The position numbers were made by a program, and so were the translations under genes. From Halalkalibacter alkaliphilus (lineage in GTDB: Bacteria > Bacillota > Bacilli > Bacillales > Bacillaceae_D), in the NCBI RefSeq assembly GCF_023555415.1, contig NZ_JAKRYL010000006.1:158131-222130 (forward strand): a DNA stretch of 64,000 bases, given 5' to 3'. Numbering within the stretch: the stretch's first letter is position 1; the number at the start of each line of letters is the position of its first letter. Shown piece after piece: positions 44,698 through 53,299 of the stretch. The notes under the pieces were generated by a model. That model was not told where the DNA came from. It did not search any database and saw only the letters and a program-made list of their open reading frames with translations.

Positions 44698-45690
44698 TTA
44701 TTCAGTTAACGCTGCGTCTACTTCAGCAATCATTTCGTCTACTGCAGTTAACCCGCCAGTCGTGATATACCAGTAAACTGGGTTTAAGTAAATAATATTG
44801 TCATTTTGATACGCTTGAGTACCTTTAATTAGATCATTTTCTACTGTTTGTTGTGCAGATGATTCTCCACCAACGATAGCACCTCGGTCAACAACGAATA
44901 AATATTCTGGATCCTTTTCGGCAATATACTCAAAAGAGATGTTTTGTCCATGTTGAGAAACTTCAATATTTTCATCTACAGGAGTAACCCCAAAATCAGT
45001 ATGAAGCATTCCAAACCTTGAACCCGGGCCATAAGCACTAATTGACCCATCATTTGCTAGAATAACTAAACCTTCAGCTCCCATTTCAGCTGCTTTTGCA
45101 TTTAACGCATCTAAAGATTCATTGATTGCAGCTAATTCTTGTTCTGCTGTTTCCTCTACTCCGAAGATTTCGCCAAATAAATCAATGTTTCCAGTTAGTG
45201 ATTCTAAATAGTTAGATGTGTCTAGTGAAACGAAAAGAGTAGGTGCAATTTCACTTAACTCATCATAAGCTTCTTGTGCTCTACCTGAAATAATGATTAA
45301 ATCTGGTTGCAGATTATAAATCTTTTCAAAGTCTGGCTCAAATAAAGTTCCTGCAGTTTCATATTCGGAACCTTTGTATTTTGCAAGGTAATCAGGCACA
45401 TTATCTGTTGGTACAGCTGTTACAGCCTCGACTCCTAATTTATCTAAAGCATCAAGTACCCCTAAGTCAAAAACAACAACACTTTGAGGGTTTTTAGGGA
45501 CTACTGTTTCACCAAGTTCATGCGTAACTGTAATTTCTTCTGCTGTTTCAGTTGCTTCTTCTTCTATAGCTTCAACTCCCTCCTCTGCTGGTTCTAATGC
45601 TTCCCCATCTGTCTCTTTAGCTGAAGTGCAAGCTGCAATAAATAACGATAAAACCAATGTCATTAGTAAAAACATCAATGACTTTTTCAT
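44698..45690 (-). CDS. yclQ: Siderophore-binding lipoprotein, YclQ-like
   Basis: 330 residues. Signal peptide with lipobox LFIAAC (Cys at about residue 21), then an acidic linker (EEGVEAIEEEATETAEEI) and a class III periplasmic-binding-protein fold: HELGETVVPKNPQSVVVFDLG and PDLIIISGRAQEAYDELSEIAPT. This matches the catecholate/petrobactin receptor YclQ of B. subtilis. It delivers the siderophore to the YclNO permease. It has its own Fur-box candidate and is separated from yclNOP by a structured repeat. Confidence 0.9.
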   Translation of the reverse strand: MKKSLMFLLMTLVLSLFIAACTSAKETDGEALEPAEEGVEAIEEEATETAEEITVTHELGETVVPKNPQSVVVFDLGVLDALDKLGVEAVTAVPTDNVPDYLAKYKGSEYETAGTLFEPDFEKIYNLQPDLIIISGRAQEAYDELSEIAPTLFVSLDTSNYLESLTGNIDLFGEIFGVEETAEQELAAINESLDALNAKAAEMGAEGLVILANDGSISAYGPGSRFGMLHTDFGVTPVDENIEVSQHGQNISFEYIAEKDPEYLFVVDRGAIVGGESSAQQTVENDLIKGTQAYQNDNIIYLNPVYWYITTGGLTAVDEMIAEVDAALTE

Positions 45691-45835
45691 TTCTACTCAC
45701 TCCTATTTTTCTTTGCTTATTTTTTATAATTAAAGACATTGACAGTTTCTGTTTTGCAAGAGTTAGACGAGTACTTACTACTAAACTGCCAAAAATCTAT
45801 AACTAACGAATGTTATAACAGAACCCACTAATATC

Positions 45836-45854
45836 AATAATGATTATCATTGTC
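45836..45854 (-). promoter_or_regulatory. Fur box upstream of the yclQ-like gene
   Basis: AATAATGATTATCATTGTC matches the 19-bp Fur consensus GATAATGATAATCATTATC well. It is about 150 bp upstream of the yclQ-like start. A run of 16 A follows at 45,858-45,873. Iron repression independent of yclNOP is likely. Confidence 0.75.
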
Positions 45855-45889
45855 ATCAAAAAAAAAAAAAAAAGAAATAATACTCTTTT

Positions 45890-46035
45890 AAGCGTGTACG
45901 ATCATGATTTGCGCTGGCTTCTCTCGCCGTGCGCCTTTTAAGAAGACCGCTTAAAAGGCTTAAAACCTTACGGCGGCTCCGCTCAGCGCTTCGATTTTAT
46001 GCCAAAAGGGAAGTTCACCCTTTTGGCATAAAATC
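45890..46035. repeat. Structured repeat related to the 26-kb array
   Basis: It contains CTCGCCGTGCGCC, a hairpin CCTTTTAAG-loop-CTTAAAAGG, then GGCTTAAAACCTTACGGCGG, CGCTCAGCGCTTCGA and a terminal hairpin. The terminal stem is GATTTTATGCCAAAAGGG (45,994-46,011) with CCCTTTTGGCATAAAATC (46,018-46,035), 18 bp perfect, ending in the stop codon of the yclP-like gene. The linkers match the units at 25.8-26.4 kb almost base for base, while both stems have a different sequence. It works as the yclP terminator and separates yclQ from the rest. Confidence 0.85.
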
Positions 46036-46793
46036 TATGCAAAATACACACAAATCTTTTTGTCTCCTATGCAGTTAATCGGAATATCCATGTCATAAAT
46101 TTCTTTTAGAACTGCATTATTAATGATCTCTTGTGCGGGGCCTTCCCGTACAATCCTTCCATCCTTTAATGCAACAATGAAATCCGAATAACAGGAAGCA
46201 AAGTTAATATCATGTAAAACAATGACAATTGTTTTTCCTAATTCATCTACCATTCTTCTTAACACTTTCATAATTTGGACTGAATGCTTCATATCTAAAT
46301 TATTAAGAGGCTCATCTAGTAAAATATATTCTGTATCTTGAGCAATAACCATGGCTATATGGGCACGTTGCCCTTGCCCACCACTTAATTGGTCTAAAAA
46401 CTTATGTTGAATATCCTCTAGCTCCATATAGCGAATTGCTTCATCAATATATTTTTTGTCTTCTTTTGTTAATCTGCCTTGTGAATATGGGAAGCGACCG
46501 AAAGATACTAAATCTCTTATCGTTAAGCGAATCGTAATATTATTAGACTGTTTTAAAATTGATATTTTTTTCGCTAATTCATTGCTATTCGTTTTGCTAA
46601 TATCAACATCATCTATTTTGACTTCGCCCTCGTCTTTTGCAATTAAGCGACTAACAATCGATAGTAGTGTACTCTTTCCAGCCCCATTGGGACCGATAAA
46701 CGAAGTAATCGTTCCTTTTCTAATTTTAACTGAGACATCATCGACCACTTTTTTCGATTGATATTGTTTTGAAACATTCAACACTTCTACCAT
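46035..46793 (-). CDS. yclP: Siderophore ABC transporter ATPase, YclP-like
   Basis: 252 residues. Walker A GPNGAGKST, signature LSGGQGQRAHIAMVIAQ, Walker B YILLDEPLNNLD and the His switch in VLHDINFASCY are complete. It powers import through the YclNO-like permease pair. The start overlaps the preceding permease gene by 7 bp. Its TAG stop is part of the terminal hairpin of the downstream repeat. Confidence 0.95.
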   Translation of the reverse strand: MVEVLNVSKQYQSKKVVDDVSVKIRKGTITSFIGPNGAGKSTLLSIVSRLIAKDEGEVKIDDVDISKTNSNELAKKISILKQSNNITIRLTIRDLVSFGRFPYSQGRLTKEDKKYIDEAIRYMELEDIQHKFLDQLSGGQGQRAHIAMVIAQDTEYILLDEPLNNLDMKHSVQIMKVLRRMVDELGKTIVIVLHDINFASCYSDFIVALKDGRIVREGPAQEIINNAVLKEIYDMDIPINCIGDKKICVYFA

Positions 46794-47737
46794 TTTTTCG
46801 TCTCCTTTAACAATAGATATAGGAAATACACGCCGCCAACAAAGTTGATGATGACACTTAATGGCGTTGAAAAAGCAAAAATACGTTCAACGATTAACTG
46901 ACCACCAACTAATGCAACAATGCTTATAAGAATCGCACCGGAAATCAAATACTTGTGCTGATACGACTTCATAAATTCATGAGCAACATTTGCTACAAGA
47001 AGTCCCAAAAATGTAATCGGGCCTACTAAAGCCGTTGCAATAGCTACTAATATCGCAATAATCATTAATAATTTTTTGACAATTTGATCATAGTTAACTC
47101 CTAAATTAACCGCATGCTCTTTTCCTAATGATAAAACATCTAAAAATTTGACATAGCGGTAAGAATAAATAGAGAGGAAAATGATCAAAAGCACCGAGAT
47201 CCAAAAAATATCTGTATTTACATTATTAAAGCTTGCAAACATCCGATTTTGAACCATAAGAAATTCATTTGGATCAATTAATACTTGCATAAACGTTGAT
47301 AAACTTCCAAATAACGTTCCGAACACAATTCCAACTAACAATAAATAATAAATGTTTTGTCCTTCACGTTTAAAAAGTAGTTTAAAAAGAATTGCTGCAA
47401 ATACAACCATTAAAACAATAGAAAGACCAAAATTTAAATATTTATTAATCATCACAACACTTAATGAACCAAACGTAAAAATTATGAATGTTTGAAGCAA
47501 TAAGTATAGTGAATCTAGTCCTATAATACTCGGGGTTAAAATTCTGTTATTTGTAATTGTCTGGAACACCATCGTTGAAAACGCTATTGCAGCACCTGTT
47601 AAAATAATTGCAGCAATCTTATAACCTCTTCTTGGTAAAACATACTCCCAATTCCCATTTGCGCCTATTGTTAAGTAGAGAATCGTGAGAGCCACAGCGA
47701 TGATGGATAATGTTGTTAACTTCCCTTTATAGCCCAT
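46787..47737 (-). CDS. yclO: Siderophore ABC transporter permease, YclO-like
   Basis: 316 residues, FecCD/BtuC family, about nine to ten membrane helices. The coupling loop next to the ATPase contains LGVNYDQIVKKLL and the segment VGPITFLGLLVANVAHEFM is the conserved FecCD motif. Second gene of the operon, overlapping the first by 11 bp and the ATPase gene by 7 bp. Confidence 0.94.
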   Translation of the reverse strand: MGYKGKLTTLSIIAVALTILYLTIGANGNWEYVLPRRGYKIAAIILTGAAIAFSTMVFQTITNNRILTPSIIGLDSLYLLLQTFIIFTFGSLSVVMINKYLNFGLSIVLMVVFAAILFKLLFKREGQNIYYLLLVGIVFGTLFGSLSTFMQVLIDPNEFLMVQNRMFASFNNVNTDIFWISVLLIIFLSIYSYRYVKFLDVLSLGKEHAVNLGVNYDQIVKKLLMIIAILVAIATALVGPITFLGLLVANVAHEFMKSYQHKYLISGAILISIVALVGGQLIVERIFAFSTPLSVIINFVGGVYFLYLLLKETKKW

Positions 47738-48680
47738 ACGTCTTTCTCCTTAATAATAAATACAGGAAAATACCACTTCCAATTACCCCTACTGTGAGAC
47801 CAATGGCAATCTCATATGGGTAAATAATTATGCGTCCTAAAATGTCACAGAAAAGTACAAATATTGCTCCAAGTAAAGCCGTATAAGGTAAATTCTCACG
47901 AAGATTATCACCTTTATAAATCGTTACTAAATTTGGAATAATTAGCCCTAAGAAAGGAATCATTCCAACTGTCAGAACAACAACAGAAGTGATAAGTGCT
48001 ACTATAACTAATCCAATATTCATTACATGTTTGTAGTTCAAACCTAAGTTAACAGCAAACTCTTCACCCATCCCTGCAACAGTAAATTTATTAGCAAATA
48101 TGTAAGCGGCAATTAGCACTGGAATACTTATGTAAAGTAATTCATATTGACCTTTAATAATGACAGCAAAATTCCCTTGCAACCAAGCAGACATATTTTG
48201 AATGAGATCGTACTGGTAAGCAAAAAATGTCGTTACAGAACTTACAATGTTTCCAAACATTAATCCAACAAGCGGGATAAATATCGTGTCTTTAAGCTTT
48301 ATTCGCTCAAGAATCTTCATGAATATGAACGTTCCTGCTAACGCAAACGCAAAAGCAACAATCATTTTCTGCAACGGACTAGCAGATGTAAATAGAATTA
48401 ATGATACTAAGATTCCCAGCCTCGCTGAATCCAACGTTCCTGCCGTTGTAGGAGATACGAATTTATTTCTTGTTAATTGTTGCATGATCAGTCCGCATAT
48501 ACTCATCCCAACTCCAGCAATTATTATACTAATTAACCTTGGGAATCGGACAAGCATCATCGTTTGAATTTGCTCTTCCGTCAGACGAAACACATCAAGT
48601 GGCGATATATCCCTAACTCCTATAAAAAGTGAGGCTATAGATAATATTATTAGAATTAGTACTAAATAACTTTTACGCAT
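47727..48680 (-). CDS. yclN: Siderophore ABC transporter permease, YclN-like
   Basis: 317 residues, FecCD family. MLVRFPRLISIIIAGVGMSI near the N-terminus, LGLNYKHVMNIGLVIV and GMIPFLGLIIPNLV are the conserved blocks. First gene of the importer operon, downstream of three Fur-box candidates at 48,763-48,861, so it should be induced when iron is scarce. The gene order N-O-P then Q is that of the B. subtilis petrobactin importer. Confidence 0.94.
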   Translation of the reverse strand: MRKSYLVLILIILSIASLFIGVRDISPLDVFRLTEEQIQTMMLVRFPRLISIIIAGVGMSICGLIMQQLTRNKFVSPTTAGTLDSARLGILVSLILFTSASPLQKMIVAFAFALAGTFIFMKILERIKLKDTIFIPLVGLMFGNIVSSVTTFFAYQYDLIQNMSAWLQGNFAVIIKGQYELLYISIPVLIAAYIFANKFTVAGMGEEFAVNLGLNYKHVMNIGLVIVALITSVVVLTVGMIPFLGLIIPNLVTIYKGDNLRENLPYTALLGAIFVLFCDILGRIIIYPYEIAIGLTVGVIGSGIFLYLLLRRKTYGL

Positions 48681-48762
48681 AATGGACAGCTCTTTCTATG
48701 TAAAAAAATTTATTCTAGTAAACTATCGTATGGAACTACTTAAGCCTCCCGCCGTATGTAAA

Positions 48763-48777
48763 TGAGAATCATATTCA
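48763..48777 (-). promoter_or_regulatory. Fur box candidate 1 upstream of yclN
   Basis: TGAGAATCATATTCA is a near-palindrome fitting the 7-1-7 Fur pattern TGATAATNATTATCA with two to three mismatches. It lies 83 bp upstream of the yclN-like start. Confidence 0.6.
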
Positions 48778-48805
48778 GTTAAAGACAAAAAAGAAAACCT
48801 TCGTC

Positions 48806-48824
48806 ATTGATAATGATTATCGGT
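48806..48824 (-). promoter_or_regulatory. Fur box candidate 2 upstream of yclN
   Basis: ATTGATAATGATTATCGGT holds the perfect palindrome GATAAT-G-ATTATC, the best Fur site in the region. Confidence 0.75.
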
Positions 48825-48844
48825 ATAACGTATTTTAATGCTAA

Positions 48845-48861
48845 TTGATAACGATTGTCAA
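48845..48861 (-). promoter_or_regulatory. Fur box candidate 3 upstream of yclN
   Basis: TTGATAACGATTGTCAA contains TGATAACGATTGTCA, a close match to the 7-1-7 Fur motif. With the two other sites it suggests extended Fur binding. Confidence 0.6.
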
Positions 48862-48880
48862 TATCATTTTTGAAATTATC

Positions 48881-48988
48881 TGTCTAAACAACTAATTGAC
48901 ATAAAGAAAACCGCTATATTATGCGTATTTTCATTGAATTTATTACTATATTAAATAATAAGCAAACAACAATGTTGTCTAAACAACT
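48881..48988. repeat. Two copies of a TGTCTAAACAACT motif
   Basis: The same 13 bases occur at 48,881-48,893 and 48,976-48,988, 95 bp apart. The second copy lies in TTGT-CTAA-ACAA, an imperfect dyad. They sit between the Fur boxes of yclN and the marR gene and could be operators for the MarR regulator or another factor. Confidence 0.35.
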
Positions 48989-49024
48989 TTATTGTATTAA
49001 TGTTGGTATGATTGGTGCATCAAA

Positions 49025-49067
49025 AAAAACACTTCTATTCTCATTTAGAGAAAAGAAGTGTTTTTTT
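49025..49067. terminator. Bidirectional terminator after marR
   Basis: AAAAACACTTCT (49,025-49,036) and AGAAGTGTTTTT (49,054-49,065) form a perfect 12-bp stem that touches the marR stop codon. Confidence 0.8.
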
Positions 49068-49509
49068 AATCAGATAAATTTTGGTCAATTTTCCTTAAAA
49101 CTTTTAAGAAGATTTCCATCTCCTCTTTTTCAATTCCATTTGATATTTGATCAACTGTATTTTGAGCTTGTTCAATCATACTCATTTGCATTTTCTTTCC
49201 TGTTGCTGTTAAAAAAATTAAGTTTGTACGTTTATCGACTGGATGCGGGATCCTTGTGACTAGATCTCTTTTTTCCATATTGTTAATCAACCTTGAGATA
49301 CTTGGTGAATCTTTCTTCGTCATTTCTGCTAAGTTGTTTTGAGTTAACCCATCTTCCTCCCACAACCTGATCATTATCGCCCATTGTTCATGTGTTACAG
49401 GTAAGTTATTTTGCTTGAAATTTTTATTTAAACGATTCGTAATAAGACGTGCTGTGTTCGTTATTTTATAACCTATCGACTCTGCTAAAATGTATTTGCT
49501 TTTCCCCAT
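49066..49509 (-). CDS. MarR family transcriptional regulator
   Basis: 147 residues. A winged-helix domain is clear: GLTQNNLAEMTKKDSPSISRLINNMEKRDLV is the helix-turn-helix, split over about residues 55-85, and the wing carries DKRTNLIFLTATGKK. MarR proteins bind short dyads as dimers and respond to phenolic or oxidising ligands. It is upstream of, and on the same strand as, the siderophore importer operon, with a terminator between. A candidate catabolite-control site lies 72 bp upstream. Confidence 0.93.
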   Translation of the reverse strand: MGKSKYILAESIGYKITNTARLITNRLNKNFKQNNLPVTHEQWAIMIRLWEEDGLTQNNLAEMTKKDSPSISRLINNMEKRDLVTRIPHPVDKRTNLIFLTATGKKMQMSMIEQAQNTVDQISNGIEKEEMEIFLKVLRKIDQNLSD

Positions 49510-49580
49510 ACTTTTTACCCCTAATTATCATGTGATATGAAAATCGTACAGGAATCGTTTAAATTAAGCAAGTTCAATTA

Positions 49581-49594
49581 AGAAAGCGTTTTCT
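49581..49594. promoter_or_regulatory. Candidate CcpA (cre) site
   Basis: AGAAAGCGTTTTCT fits the cre consensus TGWAARCGYTWNCW except for the first base. It lies upstream of marR and 43 bp beyond the rocD stop. Single motif match, so tentative. Confidence 0.35.
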
Positions 49595-49637
49595 TTTTTT
49601 GATCTAAACCCGAATAGAGAAGAAGGCTATCTAAAAA

Positions 49638-50828
49638 TTATTGAAAAACTTTATAGATCTTAGCAATAGCCCATTCTAGATCTTTTTTCTCAATGACAAG
49701 AGGAGGTGCAAAACGGATCACGTTTTCATGTGTTTCTTTACATAATAGTCCTTCCTTTTTTAAAAGTTCACAGTATTCTCTCGCCGAAACATGTAATTCA
49801 ACTCCAATAAATAAACCTCTTCCTCTCACTTCTTTTATCACCGGGCTTTTAATATTCCTTAACTGTTTTAGCATATAATTTCCTAAATCAAGTGAGCGTT
49901 CCACCAATCGTTCTTCTTCGATAACCTCTAATGCGGCTAACGAAACAGCACATGCAAGCGGATTTCCTCCAAAGGTCGATCCATGAGACCCTGGTTCAAA
50001 TACACCAAGAATCTCTTGATTTGCTGCGACAACGGAAATAGGGAAAACCCCACCACCCAATGCTTTTCCTAAAATGTATACATCTGGTTCTACTCCATCC
50101 CAATCACAAGCAAATAGCTTTCCTGTTCGCCCTAAACCAGATTGAATTTCGTCAGCTATAAATAAAACATTCTTCTCTTTGCACAAGTCATATGCTTGCT
50201 TCAAAAATCCTTTTGGAGGAATGATAATCCCGGCTTCTCCTTGGATTGGTTCAAGGAGAAATGCTGCTGTATTTGGAGTGATAGCTGATTTCAATTCCTC
50301 TAAATTGCCATAAGGAATCACTTTTATACCTGGGAGCATCGGGCCAAATCCTCTTTTGTACTCATCATTTGAAGATAATGAAACAGCCGTCATCGTCCGC
50401 CCATGGAAATTATTTTCACAAACAATAATTTCTGCTTTATTGTCATTTACCCCTTTTACATCATAAGCCCAACGTCTCGCAGCTTTTACCGCAGTTTCCA
50501 CAGCCTCTGCTCCCGTATTCATCGGCAATACCATATTCTTTCTAGTTAATTCAGCCACCTTTTTATAAAATGGGGCAAGTTTGTCATTATGAAAAGCTCT
50601 CGATGTTAATGTCACTTTGTTTGCTTGGTCTATTAAGGCAGCTACAATTCTCGGATGGCAATGTCCCTGATTTACAGCTGAATACGCACTTAACATATCT
50701 AAGTACGTATGACCTTCAGGATCCTTTACCCAAACTCCTTTTGCTTCCGAAATGACTACGGGCAGTGGATGATAGTTATTAGCACCAAATTGCTCTGTTT
50801 TTCTAATAATATCTCTTGAGTTCTTCAT
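49638..50828 (-). CDS. rocD: Ornithine aminotransferase
   Basis: 396 residues from the ATG at 50,828 ([15 protein letters not shown]), with GGGAGG eight bases upstream; upstream in-frame ATGs lie on or beside that site. Class III PLP enzyme that converts ornithine and 2-oxoglutarate to glutamate semialdehyde (P5C) and glutamate. [32 protein letters not shown] and the PLP lysine in [10 protein letters not shown] are present. It follows rocF by 61 bp on the same strand. Confidence 0.95.
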   Translation of the reverse strand: MKNSRDIIRKTEQFGANNYHPLPVVISEAKGVWVKDPEGHTYLDMLSAYSAVNQGHCHPRIVAALIDQANKVTLTSRAFHNDKLAPFYKKVAELTRKNMVLPMNTGAEAVETAVKAARRWAYDVKGVNDNKAEIIVCENNFHGRTMTAVSLSSNDEYKRGFGPMLPGIKVIPYGNLEELKSAITPNTAAFLLEPIQGEAGIIIPPKGFLKQAYDLCKEKNVLFIADEIQSGLGRTGKLFACDWDGVEPDVYILGKALGGGVFPISVVAANQEILGVFEPGSHGSTFGGNPLACAVSLAALEVIEEERLVERSLDLGNYMLKQLRNIKSPVIKEVRGRGLFIGVELHVSAREYCELLKKEGLLCKETHENVIRFAPPLVIEKKDLEWAIAKIYKVFQ

Positions 50829-50889
50829 ATTCATTCCTCCCATCATAACCCACTTCAACAGCTTTTCTTTTTATAGCAAACACCTGTAT

Positions 50890-51795
50890 TTAAAGAAGCT
50901 GCTTACCTAGTAAAGAGGCTACTAACTCAATTGCTATATCTGCTGTTTTATTTTTATGATCTAAGATAGGATTTACTTCTACAAATTCTGCTGATGTTAC
51001 GATTTCTGATTCTGCTAACATTTCCATTGCTAAGTGACTTTCACGATAGGTAACCCCTCCAAGTACTGGAGTCCCCACCCCTGGTGCATATATCGGGTCA
51101 ATGGCATCTAAGTCAAAGCTTAGATGTACCCCGTCTGTACGGTCAGACAAATAATGAATCGTATCTTCCATAACTGCTGTCATGCCTCTGCGATCAATTT
51201 CATGCATCGTAAACACTTTGATCCCTTTTTCCTTTATTAACTTACGCTCTCCTTCATCAATCGATCTTGCACCAATAATAACAATATTCTCTGGTTTCAG
51301 TTTAGGGATATATCCACCAATTTTTGTTAATAACTTATGGCCCAAACCTAGATTAATAGCAAGGGGCATGCCGTGAATATTCCCGGATGGAGATGTTTCC
51401 GCCGTGTTTAAATCAGCATGAGCATCATACCAAATAACCCCCAGCCTTTTATAATGCTTAGAAATTCCAGCAATCGAGCCTATACTGATACTATGGTCTC
51501 CACCTAACACTAGTGGAAATCCTCCTTTATTTATCGCCTTGTCTAACTCTGTGCATAGCTCTTCACTAACTTTAATAACTTCCTGTAAGTTTCTTAATTT
51601 CTGTTCTTGGTTTGTTCCATTTGTCGACCTATGAATGGGTATATCACCGTAATCTACTACTTCAAAACCTTGACTCTTTAGCTCCTCTAGTAAGCCAGCA
51701 TATCTCATCGCGCTTGGTCCCATATCGACACCACGGCGAACTTGCCCTAAATCCATAGGAACTCCAACTATTGATATTTTTTTCTGTTCATCCAT
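50890..51795 (-). CDS. rocF: Arginase
   Basis: 301 residues from the ATG at 51,795, with GAGGGGGG upstream; the in-frame ATG further up lacks a site. It hydrolyses arginine to ornithine and urea. The di-manganese site is seen in [19 protein letters not shown] and SFDLDAIDP. First gene of rocF-rocD. No arginine permease gene (rocE) is next to it, unlike the B. subtilis rocDEF arrangement. Confidence 0.96.
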   Translation of the reverse strand: MDEQKKISIVGVPMDLGQVRRGVDMGPSAMRYAGLLEELKSQGFEVVDYGDIPIHRSTNGTNQEQKLRNLQEVIKVSEELCTELDKAINKGGFPLVLGGDHSISIGSIAGISKHYKRLGVIWYDAHADLNTAETSPSGNIHGMPLAINLGLGHKLLTKIGGYIPKLKPENIVIIGARSIDEGERKLIKEKGIKVFTMHEIDRRGMTAVMEDTIHYLSDRTDGVHLSFDLDAIDPIYAPGVGTPVLGGVTYRESHLAMEMLAESEIVTSAEFVEVNPILDHKNKTADIAIELVASLLGKQLL

Positions 51796-51888
51796 TATGA
51801 ACCCCCCTCTCAATAAGGCGTAACATTTAACATACTAATGAGAAATAAAAAACGAAGAGAGTACGGACTTAAAAACTATAAAATAAGG

Positions 51889-52232
51889 GCTCATTGCTTA
51901 AAGGTTGTGTCAAAAGCCACAGCCTTCCCCATTTTTTGAAAAAGCCTGCTATGAGTGGGGGTTTCTCATACCAGGTCCGTAGCCATTGTTACAGGCATTG
52001 AAGCAGGTTCGATTTTCGAGGCCACTGAAAAAGGTACGGTTTTGACCTTTTTCAGTGGCCTTTAAGCAATGAGCGAAACCGTTGCTTTGTCTTAAAGCCT
52101 GCTATGAGTGGTTTTCTCATAGCAGGCGCGCAACGTGTGGAGCCATTGCTACTTCCTCGAATCTGCTAAAAAGGACTTTTTCAAAGGGCCTCCGATTTTC
52201 ACCTTTTTTACGGCTTTCCTTTTGACACAACC
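51889..52232. repeat. Nested inverted-repeat element
   Basis: Two long-range perfect inverted repeats overlap: GCTCATTGCTTAAAGG (51,889-51,904) with its complement at 52,059-52,074, and GGTTGTGTCAAAAG (51,903-51,916) with CTTTTGACACAACC at 52,219-52,232. Inside are local hairpins: GGCCACTGAAAAAGG/CCTTTTTCAGTGGCC (52,020-52,060) and GCCTGCTATGAG/CTCATAGCAGGC (52,097-52,127), the latter with a degenerate earlier copy from 51,944. No coding frame is present. It may be a MITE-like element or a structured RNA region; it lies just downstream of the proline dehydrogenase gene. Confidence 0.75.
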
Positions 52233-52250
52233 GCTTCTATTAATCTATGC

Positions 52251-53168
52251 TCATTTCTTAGAAAAGAGGCCCTTTAATGCAAAAGAAACATTTTGAGGTC
52301 TTTCTGCTAATCTTCTCATAAAATAGCCGTACCAATCATGACCAAAAGGTACATAAACACGCATCGTGTACCCTTCTTTAGCAATTTGTTCCTGCAGTTC
52401 GGTTCGGAAACCATATAGCATTTGAAATTCAAATTGTGACTTTGGAATATTCCATTTTTTACAGAAGCGCTTTACTTTTTCAATGATTCTGTGATCGTGA
52501 GTAGCAATAGCTGTGTGACTTCCTGTTAGCAAATGTTGTTTGATCATCTCTAAATAATTCTCATCTATTTTCTCTTTATTTTGATAAGCTACTTTAGGTG
52601 ACTCCTTATAAGCCCCCTTTACAAGACGCAACGGCACACCTCTCAAACTTTCCAAATCTTTCTTACCACTATGCAAGTATGCTTGTAAAACCGTTCCTAC
52701 ATTGTCATATGTCTGACGAAGTTCTGCCAATATCTCTAATGTTTGATGATAATGTGAGTAATCCTCCATATCAATTCTGACAAAATTATTCGTTTTCTTA
52801 GCTGCATCCAGAATAGCTTTCATATGATCAATACATAATTGTCGGTCTATATCAAGTCCAAGCTGGGTTAATTTTAAAGATAGATTACAATTGACACCTG
52901 TAGCTGACATAGCTTCTAGCGTTTCAATGCATACTTTCATAGACTGTTTAGCTTCATCTCTATTAAGGACAAATTCACCAAGATGGTCTACGGTACAAAC
53001 CAATCCTTTTTTGTTAAGAACTTTAACGACTTTAATTACACTATCAACGGTTACACCAGCTACTACTTGTGCTGCTCCTAATTTAAGTCCCCACCTTTTT
53101 GCACCTTTATTAAGGATTTTATTTTTTGAAAGATAGAGAAAAAAATTTTTTGAGAGTTTCTCAACCAA
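52251..53168 (-). CDS. Proline dehydrogenase
   Basis: 305 residues starting at TTG with AAAGGGGG eight bases upstream. FAD-dependent oxidation of proline to P5C. The TIM-barrel motifs are present: FVRIDMEDYSHYHQTLE, GTVLQAYLHSG, RLVKGAYKE, IATHDHRI and FEFQMLYGFR, with the C-terminal RRLAERP substrate-binding block. Similar in size to B. subtilis PutB/FadM (about 303). 131 bp downstream of rocA on the same strand. It feeds the same P5C dehydrogenase as the arginine route. Confidence 0.95.
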   Translation of the reverse strand: MVEKLSKNFFLYLSKNKILNKGAKRWGLKLGAAQVVAGVTVDSVIKVVKVLNKKGLVCTVDHLGEFVLNRDEAKQSMKVCIETLEAMSATGVNCNLSLKLTQLGLDIDRQLCIDHMKAILDAAKKTNNFVRIDMEDYSHYHQTLEILAELRQTYDNVGTVLQAYLHSGKKDLESLRGVPLRLVKGAYKESPKVAYQNKEKIDENYLEMIKQHLLTGSHTAIATHDHRIIEKVKRFCKKWNIPKSQFEFQMLYGFRTELQEQIAKEGYTMRVYVPFGHDWYGYFMRRLAERPQNVSFALKGLFSKK

Positions 53169-53299
53169 TAAAATAACCCCCTTTGCGATGTAGACATGGA
53201 TAAAGATGAAGACCGACCTTTTTAAGTGTCTGAAATTTATAGAGTGTATTCCCTAAAGAGTTATTCGTCCTTTTTAAACAAAACTACTAGTATCTTTTT

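Noticed and set aside
45858..45873. Run of 16 A as a regulatory tract
   Set aside because: Could be a sequencing or replication-slippage feature; position between Fur box and repeat gives no clear role.
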